Below, one piece after another: positions 53,736 through 62,608 of a DNA stretch of 64,000 bases. Every line of letters begins with the position of its first letter. Position 1 is the first letter of the stretch. The notes under the pieces are model-generated. The model was not told where the DNA came from and made no database searches. It saw only the letters and a program-made list of their open reading frames with translations. Location of the stretch: contig NZ_JAAVUV010000002.1 in NCBI RefSeq assembly GCF_018449635.1, positions 372,001-436,000 on the forward strand, written 5' to 3'. Source of the DNA: Caballeronia sp. dw_276 (GTDB lineage Bacteria > Pseudomonadota > Gammaproteobacteria > Burkholderiales > Burkholderiaceae). The position numbers were made by a program, and so were the translations under genes.

Positions 53736-55706
53736 TCAACGGCGCCGCGTTTCCCCGAGCGCGGCGATCTTCCGGTATAGCGTATTCCGCGATACACCCA
53801 GCGTGCGCGCCGCAGCCGAGACGTTGCCGCCATGCTGGTCGAGCGCAGCGGAGACAGCCGAGAGCGCGAGATCGTCCAGACGTACGCTCTCTTTCGGACG
53901 CGGCTGTAACGACGCGTCTTCCGGTTCGGCGAAATCTTCCGGAAGATGGTCGATGCGGACCACGGTTTCGTCGTCATCGAGCATTGCGCAGGCAGTCCTG
54001 AGCACGTTTGCAAGTTGACGAAAGTTGCCCGGCCACGAATGGCGTGTGAACGCTTCGAGAACCTCCGGTGAAACCCTGATAGCGGGACCGGTCGAGCGCT
54101 CGGCCCGCAGGATCTTCTCGACCGTCACCGCGAGATCCGTGCGCCGGCGCAGCGGCGGCAAGGTCACGAGAAGGCCGTTGATCCGGTAATACAGGTCCTC
54201 GCGAAACTCGCCGCTGTTCACGCGTTCACGCAAGTTGCGATTGGTCGCGCAGATCAGCGCAAAGTCGACGGGCACCGAACGCGAACTTCCCAGCGGCGTC
54301 ACCGTGCGTTCCTGTAGTACACGCAGCAGACGGCTTTGCAACGCGAGTGGCATGTCGCCGATTTCATCGAGGAACAACGTGCCGCCATCCGCTTGCAGAA
54401 TCTTGCCTGGCGCACCTCGTTTCGATGCCCCCGTGAACGCGCCTTCCTCATAACCGAACAACTCGGACTCGATCAATGTGTCGGGAATGGACGCGCAATC
54501 CACCGCGACGAACGGCCCGTCGCTTTGCGGCGAATCGCGATGCACGGCGCTCGCAAGCACCTCCTTCCCCGTCCCCGTTTCCCCGCCGATAAGGATCGGA
54601 ATGTTTTTGCCGATGACTTTGCGCACACGCTCGACCAGCGCCGCAATCTGCGGGTCGCCCGTCATCAGGTAGCGCAGGCCGGACAGCTTGGCAGGCGGTT
54701 CGGGAACGCGTTTGCGTGTGGTGACGTCGGTGATATCGCTTGCATCGGTTGCAAACGCGACCGATGCGGCGCGCCTGAAGTCCACGTTCGCGAACACGTT
54801 CACGCCGCTTGGCAAGCGTAACGAAATCAGCCGGTCTCCCGGCGCGGTCATGCCGCTGCGCATCAGATCGATCAGCTCGCCGCACGACACGTTGAACAAC
54901 GACGACAGGCTATGCGCCTGCAACGAGGCCAGCGGCAAACCAAACTGGAATTGCGCGCTGCGATTCGCCGAGAGAAAACGTCCATCGGCGCGAAACGCTG
55001 CGATGCCTTCCATCAACGTGCCGATAAACTCGGGACGCCCGTGGAAATGGATGCGCAACGCTTCCGGAAACGCGCTTGTGAACAGATGGTTCTCGATCAT
55101 TTGCGCGGACATCTTGGCGAGCGCCATCGTGTGACGGCTATGACCGCGACAATCGCCGGAGACATCGAGTACGCCAAGCAACTCGCCGAAGGGATCGAGT
55201 ATCGGCACGCTGGAACAGGCGAGGAACTGGTTGGCGCGCAGATAATGCTGGTCGCCCAGGATCATGGTGGCGTCACCGGATGCGATGGTCGTGCCCACCG
55301 CGTTGGTGCCTTGCTGCTGTTCGCTCCACAACGCGCCGGCGCGCAACGCAACGCGATCCGCGCGCGCGAGGAAATCGTCGTCGCCGAGGGAATGGAGAAT
55401 CAGGCCTTGCGAATCTGTGAGCACGACCATGCTGTGCGTGCTCGCGATCTGCCCATAGAGTGTTTCGATGACCGGCAACGCATGCGTGCATAGCGTGCGG
55501 TTTTGCTCTCGCTTGAGCAGAAGATCGGGGTCGCCAAGCACGCTGTAGTCGGGGCGCATGGTTTCCGAGAGGCCATAATTTCGCGACCTTTCGTGAGACT
55601 GCCGGATGATCTCGAGTACTTCGATACGGCCGGCGTGATCGCTTGCCAGCGCACTGGTGCGGCCTAAAGAAACCGGGGTCATAACCATTGTCTCCTCCGC
55701 CAGCAT
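53736..55706 (-). CDS. acoR: Sigma-54-dependent activator, AcoR family
   Basis: A 656-residue enhancer-binding protein. A GAF sensor domain (about 60-220) is followed by a linker region and the AAA+ domain (about 345-570) with Walker A (GGETGTGKEVLASAVH), the sigma-54 contact motif EGAFTGASKRG, Walker B (GGTLFLDEIGDMPL) and the C-terminal Fis helix-turn-helix (VSAAARTLGVSRNTLYRKI). Relatives activate acetoin or alcohol/aldehyde genes. It starts about 80 bp after the DUF779 gene, so it may activate the ALDH promoter upstream. Confidence 0.9.
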   Translation of the reverse strand: MLAEETMVMTPVSLGRTSALASDHAGRIEVLEIIRQSHERSRNYGLSETMRPDYSVLGDPDLLLKREQNRTLCTHALPVIETLYGQIASTHSMVVLTDSQGLILHSLGDDDFLARADRVALRAGALWSEQQQGTNAVGTTIASGDATMILGDQHYLRANQFLACSSVPILDPFGELLGVLDVSGDCRGHSRHTMALAKMSAQMIENHLFTSAFPEALRIHFHGRPEFIGTLMEGIAAFRADGRFLSANRSAQFQFGLPLASLQAHSLSSLFNVSCGELIDLMRSGMTAPGDRLISLRLPSGVNVFANVDFRRAASVAFATDASDITDVTTRKRVPEPPAKLSGLRYLMTGDPQIAALVERVRKVIGKNIPILIGGETGTGKEVLASAVHRDSPQSDGPFVAVDCASIPDTLIESELFGYEEGAFTGASKRGAPGKILQADGGTLFLDEIGDMPLALQSRLLRVLQERTVTPLGSSRSVPVDFALICATNRNLRERVNSGEFREDLYYRINGLLVTLPPLRRRTDLAVTVEKILRAERSTGPAIRVSPEVLEAFTRHSWPGNFRQLANVLRTACAMLDDDETVVRIDHLPEDFAEPEDASLQPRPKESVRLDDLALSAVSAALDQHGGNVSAAARTLGVSRNTLYRKIAALGETRRR

Positions 55707-55789
55707 TCGCCGAGGGAGTCGGTTTTAAGCTCCGCCCGTCGCGTGGTCGATCAAGACAATGTACCACTACATAGGGCGTCTTTTCGGCT

Positions 55790-56194
55790 TCAACCTGTTA
55801 CATGCTCGACCGGATGTTCGTCGAGCCACGCAGATTCCGTGTCGTCGAAGAGGCGTGATCGCGTGAGGAAACGCAGACCGCTCGGCCGCTCCAGCGAAAA
55901 CATGCCGCCGTTACCCGGCACGCAATCAATGATCAGCTGGGTGTGCTGCCAGTATTCGAACTGCGAATCGCTCATGTAGAACGGCACGCCGCCGATCTCC
56001 CCGAGCTTGACGTCGGACGAACCAACCATGAATTCAGCGACCGGGAAGCACATGGGTGCGCTGCCGTCGCAACATCCGCCGGACTGGTGAAACAATACTT
56101 GCCCGTGTTCGGCCTTGAGCTTTTCGATCAGTTCGATTGCCGCCGGCGTTGCGGTCACGCGCGAAACTTCGTCTTGGCTCATCAGGGTTTCCAC
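55790..56194 (-). CDS. DUF779 family protein
   Basis: A 134-residue protein of the DUF779 family, with the conserved VLFHQSGGCCDGSAPMCFP region near residues 34-52 and QFEYWQHTQLIIDCVPGNGGMFSLE later on. Two adjacent Cys plus later Cys suggest metal or disulfide chemistry, though none has been proved. The gene follows the aldehyde dehydrogenase gene by 66 bp on the same strand, a pairing that is common in proteobacteria. The function may be as an ALDH accessory. Confidence 0.85.
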   Translation of the reverse strand: METLMSQDEVSRVTATPAAIELIEKLKAEHGQVLFHQSGGCCDGSAPMCFPVAEFMVGSSDVKLGEIGGVPFYMSDSQFEYWQHTQLIIDCVPGNGGMFSLERPSGLRFLTRSRLFDDTESAWLDEHPVEHVTG

Positions 56195-56260
56195 TTAAAA
56201 AGTCGAGGAGCGAGCCGCATTGAATTTCTTTAATGCGGCCCGCCATTCAGACTACCCGCT

Positions 56261-57781
56261 TTAGAAGAAGCCGAGCGGTTTGTCGCTGTAACTTACCAGC
56301 AGGTTTTTCGTCTGCTGATAATGATCGAGCATCATCTTGTGGTTCTCGCGGCCAATGCCCGATTGCTTGTAACCACCGAACGCCGCATGCGCCGGATACG
56401 CGTGATAGCAGTTCGTCCATACCCGGCCAGCTTGAATATCGCGGCCGAATCGGTAAGCCCGCGTGCCATCGCGCGTCCACACGCCGGCACCGAGACCATA
56501 GAGTGTGTCGTTGGCGATCTCGAGCGCTTGTGCTTCGTCCTTGAAGGTCGTCACGGACACCACTGGCCCGAAGATTTCCTCCTGGAAAATGCGCATCTTG
56601 TTGTGGCCTTTGAAGACGGTCGGCTTGATGTAATAACCGTTCTTCAATTCGCCATCCAGTGTATTGCGCTCGCCGCCAATCAGGCATTCCGCACCTTCCT
56701 GCTTGCCTAGATCGATGTACGACAGGATCTTTTCAAGCTGCTCTTGCGAAGCTTGCGCGCCGATCATGGTGCTGGAATTGAGCGGATGTCCCTGGCTGAT
56801 CGCGGCCACGCGCTTGAGCGCGCGTTCGATGAACTTGTCGTAGATACTCTCTTCAATCAGCACGCGCGACGGACATGTACAGACTTCGCCCTGGTTCAGC
56901 GCGAACATGGCAAAGCCTTCGAGTGCCTTGTCGAAGAAGCTGTCGTCGGCATTCATCACGTCGGCGAAGAAAATGTTCGGGCTCTTGCCGCCGAGTTCGA
57001 GTGTCACCGGAATCAGGTTCTGGCTGGCGTACTGCATGATCAGGCGGCCAGTCGTGGTTTCGCCAGTGAACGCAATTTTGGAAATGCGTTTGTTCGATGC
57101 CAGCGGTTTGCCCGCCTCGAGCCCGAAGCCGTTGACCACGTTCAGCACGCCGGCGGGCAGCAAGTCTTCGATGACCTCGAGGAACACGAGGATGGACGCC
57201 GGCGTCTGCTCCGCCGGTTTGAGCACCACGCAATTGCCGGCAGCCAATGCCGGCGCGAGCTTCCACACCGCCATCAGGATCGGGAAATTCCACGGAATGA
57301 TCTGCCCGACCACGCCTAGCGGCTCGTGGAAATGATAGGCGACCGTGTCGTTATCGATTTGAGAAATCCCGCCTTCCTGCGCACGCACGGCGCCGGCGAA
57401 ATAGCGGAAGTGATCGATAGCAAGCGGAATATCGGCCGCCATGGTTTCGCGTAGCGGCTTGCCGTTATCGATTGTTTCAGCCACGGCGATGCGCGTCAGA
57501 TTCGCTTCCATCCGGTCCGCGATCTTGTTCAGGATGTTGGCGCGTTCCGTGGGCGAGGTCTTGCCCCAAGCGGTTTTTGCCTTGTGCGCTGCATCAAGCG
57601 CAAGTTCGATATCGGCTTCGCGCGACCGCGGGATGGACGTGAACGCTTCGCCGGTGATTGGCGAGATGTTGTCGAAGTATTCACCGCCTACGGGCTTGAC
57701 CCATTGTCCACCGATGAAATTGCCATACTGCTTTTTGTACGGGAAGTCGGTGTTCAGGAACTGCATCTCAGCGTGATTCAT
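56261..57781 (-). CDS. Aldehyde dehydrogenase (AcoD/ExaC-like)
   Basis: A 506-residue NAD-dependent aldehyde dehydrogenase. The catalytic Cys301 lies in NQGEVCTC, followed by a second Cys, and the general base Glu262 in LELGGKSPN. The Rossmann motif FTGETTTG is at about 238-245. The ATG at 57781 fits the family start; the upstream 41 codons do not. It is probably for acetaldehyde or a short-chain aldehyde, given AcoR and DUF779 downstream. The sigma-54 promoter 80 bp upstream would make it the first gene of the locus. Confidence 0.92.
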   Translation of the reverse strand: MNHAEMQFLNTDFPYKKQYGNFIGGQWVKPVGGEYFDNISPITGEAFTSIPRSREADIELALDAAHKAKTAWGKTSPTERANILNKIADRMEANLTRIAVAETIDNGKPLRETMAADIPLAIDHFRYFAGAVRAQEGGISQIDNDTVAYHFHEPLGVVGQIIPWNFPILMAVWKLAPALAAGNCVVLKPAEQTPASILVFLEVIEDLLPAGVLNVVNGFGLEAGKPLASNKRISKIAFTGETTTGRLIMQYASQNLIPVTLELGGKSPNIFFADVMNADDSFFDKALEGFAMFALNQGEVCTCPSRVLIEESIYDKFIERALKRVAAISQGHPLNSSTMIGAQASQEQLEKILSYIDLGKQEGAECLIGGERNTLDGELKNGYYIKPTVFKGHNKMRIFQEEIFGPVVSVTTFKDEAQALEIANDTLYGLGAGVWTRDGTRAYRFGRDIQAGRVWTNCYHAYPAHAAFGGYKQSGIGRENHKMMLDHYQQTKNLLVSYSDKPLGFF

Positions 57782-57853
57782 GTGCGTGCTCCTCGCATGT
57801 CGGTGAGTGTGACCGTCGCGGCGAACAACGCCGTGACCGGTGGAGAGACTGCA

Positions 57854-57869
57854 CGCGAGATGCATGCCA
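57854..57869 (-). promoter_or_regulatory. Sigma-54-type (-24/-12) promoter of the ALDH gene
   Basis: On the minus strand the site reads TGGCATGCATCTCGCG. The invariant GG and GC are 10 bases apart and TGGCA is a full -24 match; the -12 part is TCGC instead of TTGC. Transcription would start roughly 60 bases before the ALDH ATG. The neighbouring AcoR protein belongs to the activator class that needs this promoter type. Confidence 0.6.
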
Positions 57870-57898
57870 ACTCTTTCGTGCCGCGCAGGAGCGGCATT

Positions 57899-57926
57899 GA
57901 GCAATTCAGTGCAGTTCTAATTGCTC
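57899..57926. promoter_or_regulatory. Enhancer-like inverted repeat upstream of the ALDH promoter
   Basis: GAGCAATT (57899-57906) and AATTGCTC (57919-57926) are perfect 8-bp arms separated by 12 bases, so their centres are two helical turns apart. It lies about 50 bp upstream of the -24/-12 promoter. That is the range where AcoR-type activators bind; AcoR binding is inferred. Confidence 0.55.
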
Positions 57927-57982
57927 CGTTTCGGAACACTTGCGCCAGACACACTGTGACCAAACAGAACAACGCCGCGCAA

Positions 57983-59332
57983 CTACTTGGGCGCGGCGTG
58001 CCTGTCCTGACTGCTCAAGTTGAAGACCCGGTTGGTCAGCGTGTCGAGCATCCGGAAGAATCCATCCGCGGCATAGCCGGCGAGAAACGCGAGGCCCGAG
58101 GCGGTCAGCGTCATGACCCCCGCGCCGGCGCTCACCTGCGTTGCAACGGACGACGGGCTGAAGAACAAACCCACTGCAACGCCCGCCATCAAGCCCAGTG
58201 GCACGCGCATCAACGCAAGCGTTTCGTCCCTGGGGGCAAGCAGGTTGTCGGTAATCTTGTTGCCTATATCGCGCAGCAGCGAGGCGACCGTGCCCACCAA
58301 GGCAAAGAGGATCGGCAGGACATAGCTTGCGTAGGCGGACAACACCAGCGTGATCGACTGAATCGCTTCCTGCGGCGCCTTTTGTTCTTCGGCGGGCGAC
58401 GCTCCATTGCGCGCCTTGCCGTTCTCCCATTCGCCCCTTCCGAACGCCGTGGGAAACATCCACATGAGGACCTTCGAGGGGAAGCTGTTGGCGAACGTCC
58501 CGGCGTCTGCGATCGACATCTCATAGCGCGCTTGCATGTACGACCAGTCGTTGCACAAAAGGCGGACTGCATTTGTCTGGTCTTCTATGTTCGATGCATC
58601 GCATCGTTCAGGTACCGTCTTGCGATTCGTGACGACCCTTTGACCGGCGAAGCCGGATGCGTTTTCCTTATCGACTTCAGCATAGATCTGCTGTGTGATC
58701 CCGGCGGCCGCCCTGCCGTCGGTTTCGAAACGCGCGGTGATCTGCACGCCGTACGTGACGAGCCACAACAGCACCGCGGCAAACACCGTCACGCATACGC
58801 CAATGACCGTATTGAATTTGTGAATCCAGCGAAACCGGCGAGCGCTTCCAACGAGCCCCGGATACGCCTCACGCGCGACCGACGCACGAGTCTGCGTTTC
58901 ACGATCAGGATCGTGCATCCCCTGGATGGGACGTTGCTCTTCCACAAATATATAGGTGTACGCGATGCTCAATCCCGTCGCTGGATACGCGAGGCTGTTG
59001 AGCCGGTCTTTTACGTAGAACAGCAAAGTGGCGTCGTAGGCCTTGTCGGTTGAAGGCGATGTTGGCGGATAGCGCAGCTTGCAAATCCGCTTGATGGTTT
59101 CGAATGCGTCGAGCGTATTGTCATGCGCCTTGCAGGCGCTTTTTTCTCCAGGCGGCGTATCCGTGGAGTCCGAAGGTGATCGCGGCACCTTTCCGTCCAG
59201 GTCCCATATATGAGCGTTCGGCCGGCCCGATATGAAATCGAGCAGCAGATGCACTTCGTTCAGCTCGCGGCGAAAGATGAGTTCGTCGAATGTGCCGGGA
59301 TGGTGATGGTTGTTCTGGTCCGATGGCGCCAT
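57983..59332 (-). CDS. Polytopic membrane protein of unknown function
   Basis: A 449-residue protein with a soluble N-terminal region (FDELIFRRELNEVHLLLDFISGR) and about four membrane helices: one near residues 165-190, one near 315-340, and two near 365-420 (LGLMAGVAVGLFF, LTASGLAFLAGYAADGFF). Between helices 1 and 2 is a periplasmic-size loop with several Cys. No family function is known. It diverges from the lysozyme gene across 216 bp and belongs to the same locus by position. It might anchor or guard the encoded hydrolases. Confidence 0.65.
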   Translation of the reverse strand: MAPSDQNNHHHPGTFDELIFRRELNEVHLLLDFISGRPNAHIWDLDGKVPRSPSDSTDTPPGEKSACKAHDNTLDAFETIKRICKLRYPPTSPSTDKAYDATLLFYVKDRLNSLAYPATGLSIAYTYIFVEEQRPIQGMHDPDRETQTRASVAREAYPGLVGSARRFRWIHKFNTVIGVCVTVFAAVLLWLVTYGVQITARFETDGRAAAGITQQIYAEVDKENASGFAGQRVVTNRKTVPERCDASNIEDQTNAVRLLCNDWSYMQARYEMSIADAGTFANSFPSKVLMWMFPTAFGRGEWENGKARNGASPAEEQKAPQEAIQSITLVLSAYASYVLPILFALVGTVASLLRDIGNKITDNLLAPRDETLALMRVPLGLMAGVAVGLFFSPSSVATQVSAGAGVMTLTASGLAFLAGYAADGFFRMLDTLTNRVFNLSSQDRHAAPK

Positions 59333-59548
59333 CGATTACCTCGAGTTTTAAGGAAGGGTCCTGCAGTCATCGAGAAGACGATTTGAAAAGTCTGAGATTT
59401 CAAACCAGAACGTGAACAAGACGCGTTATGTGGTCCAGCGCACGCCGGTTTCTTTTCAAAACGTCCTCCCTCGCTCGTTCTTCACATAGCGCCGGGGCGG
59501 CTGCACGCCCTGCGCCGAGGATATCGCGAGAGAATCAAGGAGAACGTC
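59333..59548. other. 216-bp divergent promoter region
   Basis: It separates the polytopic membrane protein and lysozyme genes and must contain the promoters of both arms. A clear AAGGAG ribosome site is at 59538-59543 for the lysozyme gene. No reliable ORF or strong palindrome is visible. Confidence 0.5.
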
Positions 59549-60097
59549 ATGACCCCTCGCACTGTTTGCGATGCCGCCGTCAACCTCGTAAAGCAATATG
59601 AGGGCATCCCGGGCTTCGGTGATGGCACCGGGACTATTCGCCCCTATCTCGATCCGGTGGGTATCTGGACCATCGGCTGGGGACACGCCATTTCGAGCGG
59701 CGGCCATTTTCTGCGCGGCAATGCGGCGCTTGCCGAGGTCAAGGCGCTCTACCCCGCCGGCCTCACTGTCGCGCAGGCAGAAACGTTGCTGCAAAGCGAT
59801 CTCATGCAGGCAGGGGCCGGTGTGCTGGCGTTGGTGACCGTTGCGCTCAACGACAACCAGTACGGTGCGCTGACCAGCTTTGCGTTCAATCTCGGCATCG
59901 CGAATCTTCGATCGTCCACGTTGCTGAACATGCTCAACGCAGGCAACTTTGCCGGCGCGGCGGACCAGTTTCTTCGCTGGTGCCATGCCAACGGACAGGC
60001 ATTGCCGGGCTTGCTGAAACGCAGGAATGCGGAGCGCAGCTTGTTTCTGGAGCGCGTTGCTTCGGCGCCTGCGGTCGTTGTCGCGCATGCCAGTTGA
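59549..60097 (+). CDS. Lysozyme, GH24 (phage T4-type endolysin fold)
   Basis: A 182-residue muramidase of glycoside hydrolase family 24. The likely catalytic triad is Glu18 (VKQYEG), Asp35 (PYLDPVG) and Thr41 (WTIGWGH). The usual Glu-to-Asp loop is short, but here it is extended by about 8 residues with a Gly-rich stretch (GFGDGTG). No signal peptide, SAR anchor or transmembrane segment is seen, so export needs another route. No phage holin, Rz or structural genes lie nearby. Downstream is a membrane protein gene 13 bp away. Confidence 0.85.
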   Translation: MTPRTVCDAAVNLVKQYEGIPGFGDGTGTIRPYLDPVGIWTIGWGHAISSGGHFLRGNAALAEVKALYPAGLTVAQAETLLQSDLMQAGAGVLALVTVALNDNQYGALTSFAFNLGIANLRSSTLLNMLNAGNFAGAADQFLRWCHANGQALPGLLKRRNAERSLFLERVASAPAVVVAHAS

Positions 60098-60110
60098 TGC
60101 CGGAGGCCTT

Positions 60111-61145
60111 ATGAAACGACTTTGCCGCGCTGCGCTCCTGGTGCTTGCATGCGTATTGCCGTGCGCCGTCTCGCACGCCGAGCCTGCCTTCATACAAGGG
60201 GCACTCGGCGACGTCGTCCTCGTTCCGATAGCGGCCGACTGCCCGGCGCAGTCCGTTGTCCGGCAATACACGCTGATCGTCGATGGCAGCAACACCGGTA
60301 TCACGGCGCAAGGATGCGCGGGCGACCCGCATGCCGTGTCGTTTCTGCTGGGCGGAACAAGCGGTGCGGTGCCGGCCGAGAACGCCGCGGCCTGGCATCG
60401 CCTGACCGGCTTTCCGTGGCAAGGCAACGGCTCTGCATTCGTTCGGGAGCTGTCCGCGAGTGTCGCCGATGCCGACGGCAAACCTGTTCCGGGGCCAGGC
60501 ACGACGCTCAAATTTACGTGGTCGAAAGGATGGCGTATTGCGGTGGCCGCTGCCATTGCCATCGCGACAGTAGCGCTTTTTCTCTTCCTGGGCGCGAAAA
60601 CGGCGTTGCTACGGGACGTGGGCGCCGAGACCGACGTACCGTTCCAGGACCGCACGTTCAGCCTCGCCCGCACGCAGATGGCGTGGTGGACAGCAATCAT
60701 CCTCGTGTCCTACGTCTTCGAGTGGCTTGCGCTTGGCGGCGTACCGGCGCTGTCCGCGCAGCCGCTCGTTCTGATGGGTTTTTATAGCGTCCTCGGCGTA
60801 ACAGCGCGTGGGGTGGACCTGTCGAGGCACACGCAATTCCCACCCACCACACCGCATTTCTTCAAGGACTTGACGAGCGATGAAGGCGGCGTCGCTGTGC
60901 ATCGCGTGCAGATGCTCATCTTCACGATCGTAGTCGGTCTGATGTTCCTCAATCAGGTGTTCACGACCTGCAGCATGCCGCGATTCGATATCAATACGCT
61001 CCTGCTGCTTGGCATCAGCGGCGCGACCTATATCGGCTTCAAGACTACCGAAGCACAACCGAAACCCGATGGCTCCGCAACATCCGCCGATATCGCGGGC
61101 GACGCTTTCAAGTCGGGGTATCCCACCGGAGACGCTCACCCCTGA
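60111..61145 (+). CDS. Membrane protein with signal peptide and QMAWW motif
   Basis: A 344-residue protein. A signal peptide (about 1-24, CAVSHAEP) leads to a periplasmic domain with three or more Cys (about 25-135), then a helix near 145-165 and three further helices. The segment FSLARTQMAWWTAIILVSYVFEW and the end LLLLGISGATYIGFKTTE form a module seen in many uncharacterised bacterial membrane proteins. The ATG at 60111 follows a GGAGG site. With the lysozyme before and the DUF2235 gene after, it is the centre of an operon. Confidence 0.72.
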   Translation: MKRLCRAALLVLACVLPCAVSHAEPAFIQGALGDVVLVPIAADCPAQSVVRQYTLIVDGSNTGITAQGCAGDPHAVSFLLGGTSGAVPAENAAAWHRLTGFPWQGNGSAFVRELSASVADADGKPVPGPGTTLKFTWSKGWRIAVAAAIAIATVALFLFLGAKTALLRDVGAETDVPFQDRTFSLARTQMAWWTAIILVSYVFEWLALGGVPALSAQPLVLMGFYSVLGVTARGVDLSRHTQFPPTTPHFFKDLTSDEGGVAVHRVQMLIFTIVVGLMFLNQVFTTCSMPRFDINTLLLLGISGATYIGFKTTEAQPKPDGSATSADIAGDAFKSGYPTGDAHP

Positions 61146-61181
61146 TTCGCTCAACGCACAATCAAATAAAAAAGGATCGTT

Positions 61182-62384
61182 ATGCCAAAGAATATTGTGT
61201 TCTGCGCCGACGGCACCTGGAACGGCCCCAATTCCGGCGAGGATGACGACACGCCCAAGACCACGAACGTATGGAAGCTGTTTCTGAACCTTGCCAGCGA
61301 CCCGCATTCAGGCGCTGTGGTCTATGCAACCGAACAAGAATCGTCGCTCACTGCCGATGGAAAATGCCTGCAGGTAGCCAAATATCTTCACGGAGTCGGC
61401 GACTCCAACAACGCCATCATCAGAATGCTGGGCGGCGTCTTCGGTTGGGGATTGATCGCACGAATCGTTCGCGGTTATACATTCATCTCGCGCAATTACG
61501 AAGATGGCGACCGTATCTTCATCGTCGGCTTCAGTCGGGGTTCCTACACGGCACGAGCGCTTGGCGGACTTATCGCGGACCAAGGTGTGCTCAATGCGAA
61601 GACGCTTGATCTGGCCGATCCGATTGTCGGCTATCGCAACGGCGTTGCTGCGTGGCGTGCGCATCGTTCGAACCGGGTGACGGCCATATCGAAGACATGG
61701 AATGCGTCCGTCGTTTCATTGTTCAGGGACGTAACGAGCAAGCTGACGCTAAATCCGCCCATCGACCCAAAGGATCTGATTCCCGGCGTCAAGATCCAGG
61801 CAATTGGCGTGTGGGACACGGTTGGCGCCTTGGGCATTCCGCTCTATGTGGAATCAAGCGATAGCCGTGTGGATGTGTTCCGTTTCGCCGATACAGCGCT
61901 CAGCCCCGCCGTCAAGTACGGATTGCACGCGATCAGCGTGGACGAACAGCGCGGCGACTTCACGCCAACGCTGTGGGACAAACGCGCGAACGTCACGCAA
62001 GTGCTCTTCCCCGGCGCGCATTCCGATGTCGGCGGCGGTTACCCTTCAACAGACAACGAATGCGGATTGTCCGATGGTTCGCTAGCGTGGATGACAAAGA
62101 GCCTGGCCACAATCGAAAACGGCATCATCTTCCAGAACCCCTTCCTGCCGATGTCGCCAAGTGCACTCGGTGTTGCGCATCAACCATGGGCGAATGGTGT
62201 GTTCGTCGGTCTTCCGCACGGTCCGCGCGATTTCGTGAAGTACCTTCCGCTCGGCGCGCATTACTCGATTCGTGATCGCCTCGCTGAACAGCGGGTGCTT
62301 GGCGACCCGACAGGCGCACCCGGTCCCTACGCACCTTCCACGCTTGCGGACTATTTCAAATCGATCACCACATGGGTCGAATGA
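61182..62384 (+). CDS. DUF2235 alpha/beta-hydrolase (Tle1-like)
   Basis: A 400-residue protein of the DUF2235 family. FCADGTWNGP is its N-terminal signature, FIVGFSRGSYTARALGGLI holds the GxSxG nucleophile elbow, and the acid/His pair probably lies in GVWDTVGALGIP and LFPGAHSDVGGGYP. The family includes phospholipases, some of them type VI effectors (Tle1). Here no VgrG, PAAR or immunity gene is adjacent. The gene closes the lysozyme operon, 36 bp after the membrane protein. A hairpin follows. Confidence 0.85.
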   Translation: MPKNIVFCADGTWNGPNSGEDDDTPKTTNVWKLFLNLASDPHSGAVVYATEQESSLTADGKCLQVAKYLHGVGDSNNAIIRMLGGVFGWGLIARIVRGYTFISRNYEDGDRIFIVGFSRGSYTARALGGLIADQGVLNAKTLDLADPIVGYRNGVAAWRAHRSNRVTAISKTWNASVVSLFRDVTSKLTLNPPIDPKDLIPGVKIQAIGVWDTVGALGIPLYVESSDSRVDVFRFADTALSPAVKYGLHAISVDEQRGDFTPTLWDKRANVTQVLFPGAHSDVGGGYPSTDNECGLSDGSLAWMTKSLATIENGIIFQNPFLPMSPSALGVAHQPWANGVFVGLPHGPRDFVKYLPLGAHYSIRDRLAEQRVLGDPTGAPGPYAPSTLADYFKSITTWVE

Positions 62385-62398
62385 CAAGGCAAGCGTGT

Positions 62399-62435
62399 GT
62401 GGAGCATCGGGCCGGCCAGCCGCCCGACGCTCCAC
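62399..62435 (+). terminator. Hairpin after the DUF2235 gene
   Basis: GTGGAGC-A-TCGGGC (62399-62412) pairs with GCCCGA-C-GCTCCAC (62422-62435), giving a 14-bp stem with one mismatch and a 9-base loop, about 15 bp after the stop. The following sequence is C/T-rich but without a strong T-run, so intrinsic termination is probable rather than certain. Confidence 0.55.
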
Positions 62436-62608
62436 GTCCCGCCTTATTGGCACCTGTATCAATCAAGCCAACCACATCGACCGGCCCGGTTGATCCAGAG
62501 ATGATTGTTTTCGATCGATGACCGTAGTGTCGCCGGCAAACGGCGTTGCCGAAACCATGCATAGGAAGGAGCTCGAAGGAGCCCGCCGGAAGGAGGGATA
62601 CGTGGGCC

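Noticed and set aside
57932..57947. TGGCGC-N5-TTCC as an alternative -24/-12 promoter
   Set aside because: The invariant GC at -12 is CC, and a better site exists at 57854-57869.
57584..59053. 489-codon plus-strand ORF across the ALDH start and membrane protein gene
   Set aside because: It crosses the ALDH promoter region and shows antisense composition; both genes beneath it are better supported.
59549..62384. Prophage remnant
   Set aside because: The lysozyme is phage-like but no integrase, tail, holin, spanin or att repeats are present and the composition is like the host.
61182..62384. Type VI secretion effector module
   Set aside because: DUF2235 could be Tle1-like, but there is no VgrG, PAAR, chaperone or Tss gene nearby. 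Kept only as a family relation.
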